Source: CAYWGR01 sp964458015 (GTDB taxonomy: Bacteria; Planctomycetota; Planctomycetia; Pirellulales; Thermoguttaceae). From it: 22,165 nucleotides of DNA. The stretch is taken from the NCBI GenBank assembly GCA_964458015.1, contig CAYWGR010000091.1, forward strand, positions 1 to 22,165. The letters are read 5' to 3'. This document shows, piece by piece, positions 1-7,263 of this stretch. Each line of letters starts with the position of its first letter. Position 1 is the first letter of the stretch. The position numbers were made by a program, and so were the translations under genes. The notes under the pieces are model-generated. The model saw nothing but the letters and a program-made list of their open reading frames with translations, searched no databases and was not told where the DNA came from.

Positions 1-1
1 G

Positions 2-1147
2 GGACCAGACACTAATCCCCAATCCCCAATCCCTAATCCCTCCTTTACCGTGCGAACGCCATCGGCCGTAGTGACTGATCTGGGCACGGAGTTCGGCATC
101 GAAGTGCGGCCCGATCGTCAGGAGGACGTCGTGGTGCTTCAGGGGAAAGTGTCGGTAGCCATACACAATACAAGCGGCGCTGCTCGGAATGCGAAAGTGT
201 TATTGGCGGGTCAAACGTCCCATCTGGACGCCACCTCGGAGGCAGTTCAGGTCAAAGCGGCTCCGGCGGAGTTATGCAAGCAATTCGTTCGCGGTTTGCC
301 TCCGGTGTCTCGTGCGTCGATGCCGTTGCGGAACAATGCGGTGGCCGACGATCATCTCGTACTATGGCTGAAAGCCGATGCGATTCGTGGTTTTGCCGAT
401 GGGATGCCGATGGGTTATTGGAACGACAGCAGCACGCATTGTAACAACATGTATCATGCTTCGCCGGAGATTCCCATTTATGTAGCGGGTTCTAGTTCCG
501 GCCTGAACAACATGCCGGTCGTTCGGTTCAAGGGGCGTGAGTGGATGCGCGGCGTTCTCGATGTGGATTCGCGGAAGCCGGGCGTTCAGACGCTGCAAAC
601 GCCGTTCACACTGTTGAGCGTCGTGAGAAACGCCGACGCGGAGTCCGAGCCAGTGAACCGCGGCTATCTGGGCGGCGGCGGAGCGCGGATGGCATTCGGT
701 TTGGGCAGAGTGGCTTATGAGCCTAAAAATTCGTTCTGGGCCTGGGCGCCCGGCGAAATGGATACCTATGGGCAGGCCGATTCGTTGAACACGTCATGGA
801 ACGTTCATGCTTATGTCGTGGCCGATCTGACGCCGCACCATTGGACATGGTACTTGAACGGCAAAGCAACAGGCCGCGTGGGACTGGACACCGGAAAGCC
901 GCTGCAATTCGAGGAAAACATCTACATCGGCGCGTCGAGCTTCGGTGTGGAGCCTTGGCAGGGGGATATCGCCGAGTTGATGCTATTCGACCGCGTTTTA
1001 ACGGAAATCGAGTTGCAAAAACTGGGCAACTATCTCGCTGGTAAATACGCCATCGACACCGCTTGGTCGGATAAGAAGGCGACAACGGATGCGGTGCGGA
1101 CCAATCCGACGAAACCGCGGGAAGAACAGCCCATGAAATCGAATTAG
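2..1147 (+). CDS. FecR-like protein with C-terminal LamG-type domain, 5' end missing
   Basis: The reading frame is open to the left edge of the window, so the gene starts upstream. The segment FTVRTPSAVVTDLGTEFGIE (about 44-103) followed by VVVLQGKVSV is the core of a FecR-type domain; FecR proteins act as membrane anti-sigma factors or sigma regulators. The GTG at 50 falls inside this conserved core and is not a credible start. From about 350 to 1065 the protein is a concanavalin/LamG-like fold (LVLWLKADAI, then FWAWAPGEMDTYGQADS, TWYLNGKATG, GDIAELMLFDRVL), which usually binds glycans or proteins outside the cell. The next gene carries the same fold with the same signature motifs, so the two are paralogues. 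In planctomycetes, FecR/LamG genes typically follow an ECF sigma factor gene; here any such gene would lie outside the window. Domain calls are from motif recognition only. Confidence 0.8.
   Translation, partial: GPDTNPQSPIPNPSFTVRTPSAVVTDLGTEFGIEVRPDRQEDVVVLQGKVSVAIHNTSGAARNAKVLLAGQTSHLDATSEAVQVKAAPAELCKQFVRGLPPVSRASMPLRNNAVADDHLVLWLKADAIRGFADGMPMGYWNDSSTHCNNMYHASPEIPIYVAGSSSGLNNMPVVRFKGREWMRGVLDVDSRKPGVQTLQTPFTLLSVVRNADAESEPVNRGYLGGGGARMAFGLGRVAYEPKNSFWAWAPGEMDTYGQADSLNTSWNVHAYVVADLTPHHWTWYLNGKATGRVGLDTGKPLQFEENIYIGASSFGVEPWQGDIAELMLFDRVLTEIELQKLGNYLAGKYAIDTAWSDKKATTDAVRTNPTKPREEQPMKSN
14..41 (+). repeat. Four AATCCCY heptanucleotide repeats inside the FecR coding frame
   Basis: Units AATCCCC, AATCCCC, AATCCCT and AATCCCT follow each other without gaps. 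They are translated in frame as part of NPQSPIPNPS, just before the conserved FTVRTP of the FecR domain. The complementary strand has four runs of three or four G separated by ATT or ATTA, the pattern of a possible G-quadruplex. Confidence 0.75.
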
Positions 1148-1206
1148 TACGTGCAATGATGAATAACAGTTTTTTTCTTTTTTCCCCTTTTTCAGGAGTT
1201 CTGGAC

Positions 1207-2040
1207 ATGAGACACTTTGCTTTTCGCAGTGCATTCGCCATGGTTCTCGGGACGGTCGCTTTCTGCGGCCAGGCATGGGCCGGTTCGTTGCCGGTATCGG
1301 GGGCATCGCTATGGTTGGACGCCGGAGCAATTACCGGCATCAGTGACGGCGGCGCGGTTACCGCGTGGAATGATGGTTCTGGGAACAGCAATAACTACGC
1401 TGGCACCGCGACCTACGACGCCTCGAACGCCAACTTCAACAACCAGGCGACGGTGCATTTCGACGGTTCGCAATCGTTGTACAACAGTGCGTTTAACCCG
1501 GCGTTCGGCTACACGATCTTCGCCGTGGCCAAGGCGGATTCGCCCTCGGGAAACCAGGCGTATTTCGGCGGCGGGGTGAGTAGCATGGCATTGGGTCTCT
1601 ATGTAGGTACTGGCGTTAACCCCAATAATTCTTTCTGGGCCTGGGCGCCCAATGAATGGAGCACCTACGGCAAGGCCGATTCGGTCAACGCCAACACGAA
1701 TATCCATGCCTATACCGTCTCCAGCACGGATGAGACTACCTGGTCATGGTATTTGAATGGAAAGGCTACCGGAGCAGCCGGTGAAGCAGCCGGCAATCCG
1801 ATTGCGTATTCCGGCGGGACGTATGTCGGCGCCAGCGGCGCCGGTGGGGGAGAATATTGGAACGGCGACATTGCCGAAATCATCGTCTACAACAGTGTGT
1901 TGAACGCAACCCAGATTGGTCAAGTAAACAGCTATCTTGGCGAGAAATACGGCGTGGCAGTACCAGAGCCTTCGGCGATTGTGGTGCTTGTAACAGGCCT
2001 GGTCGGACTGTTGGCATACGCTTGGCGGAAGCGACGGTAA
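1207..2040 (+). CDS. Secreted LamG-like protein with PEP-CTERM sorting tail
   Basis: The protein has 277 residues. The ATG at 1207 is chosen over the in-frame ATG at 1156 because AGGAG (1194-1198) stands 8 nt before it and translation then begins directly with a signal peptide (MRHFAFRSAFAMVLGTVAFC, cleavage near AWA at about residue 25). Residues about 28-245 form a LamG-like sandwich. The tail VPEPSAIVVLVTGLVGLLAY followed by AWRKRR is a textbook PEP-CTERM signal: Pro-Glu-Pro, one membrane helix, then a basic end. Such proteins are processed by an exosortase and attached at the cell surface or released into extracellular matrix. The body matches the LamG part of the preceding gene (FWAWAP, TYGKADS, WYLNGKATG, GDIAEI). 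No catalytic residues are evident, so a binding role is inferred. Confidence 0.88.
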   Translation: MRHFAFRSAFAMVLGTVAFCGQAWAGSLPVSGASLWLDAGAITGISDGGAVTAWNDGSGNSNNYAGTATYDASNANFNNQATVHFDGSQSLYNSAFNPAFGYTIFAVAKADSPSGNQAYFGGGVSSMALGLYVGTGVNPNNSFWAWAPNEWSTYGKADSVNANTNIHAYTVSSTDETTWSWYLNGKATGAAGEAAGNPIAYSGGTYVGASGAGGGEYWNGDIAEIIVYNSVLNATQIGQVNSYLGEKYGVAVPEPSAIVVLVTGLVGLLAYAWRKRR

Positions 2041-2047
2041 GTATTTA

Positions 2048-2174
2048 GGATATTGGATGGCGGATGGTGGATGTAGCGGATAAGCTGCATCGCCATCCGT
2101 CAGCCATGATTATCCCATTTAATGCAAGGTGATGTCATGCGTAAAAATCCACCATCCGCGATCCACCATCCGAA
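2048..2174 (+). repeat. Inverted pair of heptanucleotide repeat tracts spanning the DUF1559 start
   Basis: GGATNNN units (GGATATT, GGATGGC, GGATGGT, GGATGTA) fill 2048-2075 in the intergenic region. ATCCNNN units (ATCCACC, ATCCGCG, ATCCACC, ATCCGAA) fill 2147-2174 inside the coding region. CGGATGGTGGAT (2061-2072) is a perfect 12-nt inverted match to both 2147-2158 and 2161-2172, so the mRNA could fold across the ribosome binding site (AAGGT, 2126-2130) and start codon (2137) of the next gene. Confidence 0.7.
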
Positions 2175-3129
2175 ATTTGCTTTTACCCTCGTCGAGCTTT
2201 TGGTGGTGATTACGATCATCGGCATCTTGATTTCGCTCTTGTTGCCTGCAGTGCAATCGGCGCGAGAGACAGCGCGCCGTCTGCAATGCAGCAATAACCT
2301 CAAACAAATGGGGCTTGCGGCCTTGAACCATGAACAGGCAATGGGTTGGCTGCCGAGCGGCGGCTGGGGATACACCTGGGCCGGCGATCCCGACTATGGT
2401 TTCGGGCCCAAGCAGCCGGGCGGTTTTTTCTACAACATCCTTCCCTACATGGAACAACAAGCATTGCACGATATGCAGTCGAGCAAATCGGCGAGCACTT
2501 CGCCGACGCGCATGGCGGCGGCCACGACCATGTGCCAAACGCCGATTACCGCCTTCAACTGCCCGACGCGACGCCCCGCGACAACGTCGATTCCCTATAA
2601 GATATTCGCGACCGGTTTGAGCATGGTGAATTGCGACGCGCCGACAAGCGGCGGCTGGTTTCGCGGCGATTACGCCGTCAACGCGGGCGATGTCGTGGTC
2701 ATGTGGGGCAACGGGCCGACCAGTTGGACGGATACGAGCTTCACGGATATGACTTTGTCGAACGGGATTTGCCATCAACGCAGCCAAGTGAAAATGGCAG
2801 AGATTCGAGACGGCACAAGCAATACCTATTTGGTCGGCGAAAAGTACGTGCCGGCCGATACCTACCTCGATGGAACTGATTACGGAGACGATGGGCCCGT
2901 GCTAGCGGCCGACGACCTGGATCTCTGCCGCTGGGGCTCGTATCTTCCTTTTGCGGATCAAGCAGGCGTATTTGAACGGAATTCCTTCGGCAGCGCCCAT
3001 GCCTCGGGTTTCAATATGGCGCTGTGCGACGGTTCGATCCGCACGATCAGCTATAACATTAGTGCTACGATTCACGCCTGCCTTGCCAACCGCAAGGACC
3101 AAACGCCGATCGACAGCAGTGCCTTTTGA
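2137..3129 (+). CDS. DUF1559 type IV pilin-like protein
   Basis: The protein has 330 residues from the ATG at 2137, preferred over the ATG at 2122 because AAGGT (2126-2130) sits 6 nt upstream. Residues 16-35 (FTLVELLVVITIIGILISLL) are a prepilin-type N-methylation segment with the expected Glu at position +5 (E20). The residue before the cleavage point is Ala15 rather than the usual Gly. Downstream LLPAVQSARETARRLQCSNN and the C-terminal FGSAHASGFNMALCDGSIR are the hallmark motifs of DUF1559, a family greatly expanded in planctomycetes. Its function is not known; pseudopilin assembly or surface structures are the usual suggestion. The leader NPPSAIHHP is encoded by a heptanucleotide repeat tract, see the repeat entry. 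The gene stands between a PEP-CTERM protein and a secreted glycosidase, which points to an envelope role within a glycan-use locus. Confidence 0.9.
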   Translation: MRKNPPSAIHHPKFAFTLVELLVVITIIGILISLLLPAVQSARETARRLQCSNNLKQMGLAALNHEQAMGWLPSGGWGYTWAGDPDYGFGPKQPGGFFYNILPYMEQQALHDMQSSKSASTSPTRMAAATTMCQTPITAFNCPTRRPATTSIPYKIFATGLSMVNCDAPTSGGWFRGDYAVNAGDVVVMWGNGPTSWTDTSFTDMTLSNGICHQRSQVKMAEIRDGTSNTYLVGEKYVPADTYLDGTDYGDDGPVLAADDLDLCRWGSYLPFADQAGVFERNSFGSAHASGFNMALCDGSIRTISYNISATIHACLANRKDQTPIDSSAF

Positions 3130-3227
3130 TCGACGTGCCCACGGAGCATATTCGTTGTTACTTTACGGATCCTGTTATGTCCTTTGGAGGAATGCGCATA
3201 ATCGACATTGTTTTGCGCAATATTGTG

Positions 3228-3256
3228 TTGCTGTTGCGGATGCAAAAAACTATAGT
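3228..3256 (+). promoter_or_regulatory. Possible sigma70-type promoter for the arabinofuranosidase operon
   Basis: TTGCTG (3228-3233) and TATAGT (3251-3256) are separated by 17 nt. The -10 box matches 5 of 6 consensus bases, the -35 box only 3 of 6. Transcription would start near 3263, leaving a leader of about 48 nt before the ATG at 3311. The rest of the 181-nt gap between DUF1559 and the glycosidase shows no gene. Confidence 0.35.
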
Positions 3257-3310
3257 CATAGCGTCGGATGAGATTGTTTTTTCGATGCACCAGGGTATTA
3301 GGAGTAAATA

Positions 3311-5722
3311 ATGCGATTCCTTCGATTGTCATTGATTTTGTCGAGCACGGCGTTGTTTCTCGCGGCAAGCCAGCTCATGGCTCAATCGGCCAAACTGACG
3401 ATTCAGGCGGATAAGCCGGGCCCGAAGATCAGCCCTACGCTGTACGGCATCTTCTTCGAGGAAGTCAACATGGCCGGCGACGGCGGGCTATATGCCGAAC
3501 TGGTTCGCAATCGTTCGTTCGAAGATACCGAGAAGCCGGAACATTGGTGGCTCATACAAGGCGGCTCGGCCAAGGGAGAAATCAGCATCGATACAGATCG
3601 CCCGATGAGCGAAAAGAATCGCCGCTCGCTACGCTTGACCGTCGCGCAGGGCGGCCAGGGGCGCGTGAGCGTCGTCAACGGCGGCTATCACGGCATCGCC
3701 CTGCAAAAAGACGCGGTTTATCAACTGTCGTTGTCTGCGCGGGCAGGCAACGGTTTTACCGGTCCTTTGACCATAACCCTGGAAAACGCCGACGGAAAGA
3801 AGATTTATGCACAAGCACAGGTCGAAGGCCTGACCGATGCTTGGAAAACGTTTACATTGTCGTTGACGGCCGCTGGGACCGATCCGAAAGCACGGCTCGT
3901 GGTTTCCACAACGAAGCCCGGCGCGGTCTGGCTCGATATGGTTTCGTTGTTCCCCAAGGCCACGTGGAAAAACCGCTCGAACGGGTTCCGCCTTGATCTG
4001 GCCGAAATGGTTGCGAGCTTGAAGCCTTCGTTCGTGCGGTTTCCCGGCGGTTGCTGGGTCGAAGGCGATAAACTGGAACATGCATTACGATGGAAGACCA
4101 CGATCGGCGACCTTTCGGAACGACGCACGCAATGGTGTCTTTGGGGCTATTTTTCCACCAACGGATTGGGCTTCCATGAATATCTGCAATGGTGCGAGGA
4201 CCTGGGCGCCGAACCGCTCTTTGTCATCAATTGCGGCATTTCGCACAAAGAAAACGTGCCGATGGACAAGATGGGCGAGTGGGTGCAAGATGCGCTGGAC
4301 GCCATCGAGTACGCCAACGGTCCCGCGGACAGCAAATGGGGTTCGCTCCGCGCGAAAGCAGGCCATCCTGCCCCTTATAATCTCAAATACATCGAAATCG
4401 GCAACGAGAACAATATACAAGACGCCGCCTATCAGGAACGATATCCCTTGTTCTACGATGCGATCAAGGCGAAGTACCCCGAAATGGTTCTGATCGCCGA
4501 CGGACCGATCCAGAAGCGGCCGGCCGATGTGATTGACGAGCACTACTACAACTCGCCCGATTTCTTCTTGTCGGTCGCCAATAAATACGACACCTACGAC
4601 CGCAAGGGACCGAAGATTTACGTGGGCGAGTATGCCGTCACGGCCGATTGCGGGCTAGGCAGTTTGCGCGGTGCGATCGGCGAGGCGGCCTTCATGACCG
4701 GCATGGAGCGGAACTCGGACATCGTGACAATGTCGTCCTATGCTCCGCTGTTCGCCAATGTCCACAACAAGGCCTGGAATCCCGACCTGATCAACTACGA
4801 CAGCTCGCGGGTTTACGGACTGCCTTCCTATTATGTGCAAAAAATGTTCAGTGAAAACCGCGGCGACGTCGTCTTGCCGACGACCGTGGTGTTGTCGCCC
4901 GAGAATGTAGCACAGCCAAAACCCGGCACGATCGGGCTCAGCACATGGCAAACCCAGGCGGAGTTCAAAGATGTGAAAGTGACGGCCGACGATAAAGTCC
5001 TACTTGCCTCGGATTTCACGAAAGGAATGCAAGGTTGGAAGCCTCTGCGCGGTCAATGGGCGGTTAAGGACGGTCTGCTGCGACAAACCACGGGTGAAAA
5101 CGATTGCCGGCTCTTGGCCGACACTCTGCAACAAACCAACTATGTGTTAAGTCTGAAGGCTCGCAAACTGAGCGGCAATGAGGGATTCCTCATAATGTTC
5201 CGCGTGCAAGGCGAGAACGATTGGGCATGGTGGAACCTCGGCGGTTGGGGCAACAAACAGCATGGCATCGAACATTGCGTGGCCGGCAAAAAAGCATTCG
5301 CCGGCGGTTGCGTACCCGCTTCCATCGAAACCGGCCGCTGGTATGACATTCGGATCGAAGTGCAAAATTCCAAGGTGCGGTGTCTTCTCGACGGCAAGTT
5401 GATCCACGACGTTTCACTGGTACAGCCGGCGACGCTGCATGTGGTGGCCAGTCGCGTGAACGCCTCGGGTGAGGTGATTTTGAAGGCCGTCAATTCCTCG
5501 TACAAGGCCCAAGAGGTCGCAATCGAACTCCTCGGCGTGCAAAGCGTCGAGCCGACGGCCACGACCGAAATGCTGACTTCGGCCAAGGGCACGGATGAAA
5601 ACACATTGGAGACGCCGACGAAAGTCGCTCCGGTGCGTCAAACGCTCGACAATGTTTCGCAACATTTCCGCCATACGTTCCCGGCCAATTCGGTAACGGT
5701 AATTCGACTGAAAACCAAGTAA
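3311..5722 (+). CDS. Secreted GH51 alpha-L-arabinofuranosidase with extra lectin-like module
   Basis: The protein has 803 residues; AGGAG (3300-3304) lies 6 nt before the ATG. A signal peptide covers residues 1 to about 25 (ending SQLMAQ). PTLYGIFFEEVNMAGDGGLY and ELVRNRSFE open the GH51 family region. Residues about 140-230 resemble a CBM4/9-type sandwich. The (beta/alpha)8 catalytic barrel follows, with the acid/base Glu366 in IEIGNENN and the nucleophile Glu440 in KIYVGEYAV, the two glutamates expected of clan GH-A. Residues about 555-705 (SDFTKGMQGWKPLRGQW to CLLDGKLIHD) look like a laminin/LamG or 3-keto-disaccharide-hydrolase-type sandwich inserted in the C-terminal domain, making the protein longer than typical GH51 enzymes of about 500 residues. 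It should release terminal alpha-L-arabinofuranosyl units from arabinan or arabinoxylan outside the cytoplasm. A sugar porter and an isomerase follow. Confidence 0.93.
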   Translation: MRFLRLSLILSSTALFLAASQLMAQSAKLTIQADKPGPKISPTLYGIFFEEVNMAGDGGLYAELVRNRSFEDTEKPEHWWLIQGGSAKGEISIDTDRPMSEKNRRSLRLTVAQGGQGRVSVVNGGYHGIALQKDAVYQLSLSARAGNGFTGPLTITLENADGKKIYAQAQVEGLTDAWKTFTLSLTAAGTDPKARLVVSTTKPGAVWLDMVSLFPKATWKNRSNGFRLDLAEMVASLKPSFVRFPGGCWVEGDKLEHALRWKTTIGDLSERRTQWCLWGYFSTNGLGFHEYLQWCEDLGAEPLFVINCGISHKENVPMDKMGEWVQDALDAIEYANGPADSKWGSLRAKAGHPAPYNLKYIEIGNENNIQDAAYQERYPLFYDAIKAKYPEMVLIADGPIQKRPADVIDEHYYNSPDFFLSVANKYDTYDRKGPKIYVGEYAVTADCGLGSLRGAIGEAAFMTGMERNSDIVTMSSYAPLFANVHNKAWNPDLINYDSSRVYGLPSYYVQKMFSENRGDVVLPTTVVLSPENVAQPKPGTIGLSTWQTQAEFKDVKVTADDKVLLASDFTKGMQGWKPLRGQWAVKDGLLRQTTGENDCRLLADTLQQTNYVLSLKARKLSGNEGFLIMFRVQGENDWAWWNLGGWGNKQHGIEHCVAGKKAFAGGCVPASIETGRWYDIRIEVQNSKVRCLLDGKLIHDVSLVQPATLHVVASRVNASGEVILKAVNSSYKAQEVAIELLGVQSVEPTATTEMLTSAKGTDENTLETPTKVAPVRQTLDNVSQHFRHTFPANSVTVIRLKTK

Positions 5723-5742
5723 GCCTTTGCTCGAGATCCGCG

Positions 5743-5787
5743 GATATTCTGGTTCCCAAGTTCCGGCTTGGGAACCAGATCAATATC
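5743..5787. repeat. Strong intergenic hairpin (GGTTCCCAAG type)
   Basis: CTGGTTCCCAAG (5749-5760) and CTTGGGAACCAG (5767-5778) are a perfect 12-bp inverted repeat around the loop TTCCGG. GATATT (5743-5748) and AATATC (5782-5787) extend the pairing past a 3-nt bulge. No T-tract follows on either strand, so it is more likely a dispersed palindromic repeat or mRNA-processing/stabilising hairpin between the glycosidase and transporter genes than a classical terminator. Confidence 0.7.
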
Positions 5788-5845
5788 CAAACCATGGATA
5801 ACATGGAGAAAGGATTAAGGGCGCGGCGCCTCCAGAGATTTATTC

Positions 5846-7258
5846 ATGCATGATATTAGCATTCATCCCGGCGTCTCGGATCGGAAGAACGGACGCGGGG
5901 CCGTCATTCATGGGGCAGTGGTCGCGGCCCTCGGCGGATTGTTGTTCGGATTCGATACGGCAGTGATCTCGGGCACGACCGACGCTTTGAAAGCGGCCTT
6001 TGGCCTCGATTCATTCTGGTTGGGCTTTACCGTGGCCGTCGCTTTGATCGGCACGGTGGTCGGATCGCTGGCCATCGGCCGACCGGCGGATGTTTATGGT
6101 CGCAAAAAGTCGTTATTCATCCTAGCGGTGTTCTATTTCGTCTCGGCCGTGGGTTGTGCGATCGCTCCTTCCTGGTCGTTTCTCGTGGTCTCGCGATTTA
6201 TCGGCGGTTTGGCCATCGGCGGAGCTTCGGTCGTTGCGCCGATGTATATTGCCGAAATCTCGCCTTCGCAGTGGCGAGGCCGATTGGTGGCCGTCAGCCA
6301 ACTCAACGTCGTGATCGGCATCCTGTTGTCTTTCATCTCGAACTACTTCGTAGCGCATTGTGTCTCGTTCGACGTGGCGTGGCGTTGGATGCTCGGGATC
6401 GTGGCGGTGCCGTCGGCCATGTTTTTCTTCCTGATTTTCCGCATCCTGGAAAGCCCTCGATGGCTGGTTCGCGAGGGCCGGCTGGAAGAGGCGGAATCGG
6501 TCCTTACAAGGTTGGGCGAACCGGATGTGGAAGGGGCCTTGAAGGCCATTGGGGATTCGATTCACGATGCGTCGGGACTGGACCACGCTCGGCTGTTTCA
6601 GGCACGCCACATGCGGCCAATTATGCTGGCCGTGGCCGTGGCGATGTTCAATCAGTTGTCGGGCATCAATGCCGTGATGTATTACGCGCCGAAGATTTTC
6701 AGCATGGCCGGCGCGGGCCAAGATTCGGCCTTGCTGCAATCCATCGTCATCGGCGGCGTTTTACTGGCGTTCACCATAGCGGCCATGTTCGTGATCGACC
6801 GCTTCGGACGCCGGATTTTGATTCTGATCGGGTCGGTCGGCACGGCGGCGTGCTTGGGAATCGTGGCTCAGGCGTTTTCGCAGAGCGACGGACAAGACGG
6901 CGGCTTGTTGGTGTTGGCCGGTTTGATCGGCTTCATCGCCTTCTTTGCTTTTTCGCAAGGGGCGGTCATCTGGGTGTTCATCTCCGAGATATTTCCCAAC
7001 ACCGTGCGCGCCAAGGGGCAAGCCTTGGGCAGTTTCACACATTGGTTCACGGCCGCGTTGGTATCATGGACTTTTCCGATGGTTGCCGAGATTTCCGGGG
7101 CCTGGGCTTTTGGATTTTTCGGATTGATGATGGTTTTGCAATTCGTTTTTGCTTGGAAGATCATGCCGGAGACCAAGGGCGGCTCGTTGGAAGACATCGA
7201 ACGACGCCTAGCTGGTCCGAGTGTCGCTTTTAAAAACAAAAACTATATAAAGGAATGA
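5846..7258 (+). CDS. MFS sugar porter (sugar:H+ symporter family)
   Basis: The protein has 470 residues, the usual size of a 12-helix sugar porter such as XylE or AraE. Recognisable motifs in order: GGLLFGFDTAVISG (30-43) in helix 1; GRPADVYGRKK (78-88), the loop 2-3 motif A; RFIGGLAIGGASVVAPMYIA with EISPSQWRGR (117-146); ESPRWLV (202-208); NQLSGINAVMYYAP (269-282); VIDRFGRR (316-323); and PETKGGSLEDIE near the C-terminus. It imports a monosaccharide with protons across the cytoplasmic membrane. The preceding arabinofuranosidase and following isomerase make arabinose or a related sugar the likely substrate, by inference. The start lacks a well-placed Shine-Dalgarno: GGAGAAAGGA (5805-5814) is 31 nt upstream, and an in-frame stop at 5816 rules out a longer form starting there. 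The stop overlaps the downstream ORF, showing co-transcription. Confidence 0.92.
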   Translation: MHDISIHPGVSDRKNGRGAVIHGAVVAALGGLLFGFDTAVISGTTDALKAAFGLDSFWLGFTVAVALIGTVVGSLAIGRPADVYGRKKSLFILAVFYFVSAVGCAIAPSWSFLVVSRFIGGLAIGGASVVAPMYIAEISPSQWRGRLVAVSQLNVVIGILLSFISNYFVAHCVSFDVAWRWMLGIVAVPSAMFFFLIFRILESPRWLVREGRLEEAESVLTRLGEPDVEGALKAIGDSIHDASGLDHARLFQARHMRPIMLAVAVAMFNQLSGINAVMYYAPKIFSMAGAGQDSALLQSIVIGGVLLAFTIAAMFVIDRFGRRILILIGSVGTAACLGIVAQAFSQSDGQDGGLLVLAGLIGFIAFFAFSQGAVIWVFISEIFPNTVRAKGQALGSFTHWFTAALVSWTFPMVAEISGAWAFGFFGLMMVLQFVFAWKIMPETKGGSLEDIERRLAGPSVAFKNKNYIKE

Positions 7259-7263
7259 TTCTC

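Noticed and set aside
723..1391. A 222-codon open frame on the minus strand
   Set aside because: It spans the opposite strand of two LamG genes and their gap, is rich in Pro and Arg and has no recognisable motif.
3126..3311. A 61-codon frame between DUF1559 and the glycosidase
   Set aside because: It overlaps the DUF1559 stop, lacks a ribosome binding site and shows no composition or motif supporting a protein.
5749..5778. Intrinsic terminator after the glycosidase gene
   Set aside because: The stem is strong but no T-tract follows on either strand; kept as a hairpin repeat instead.
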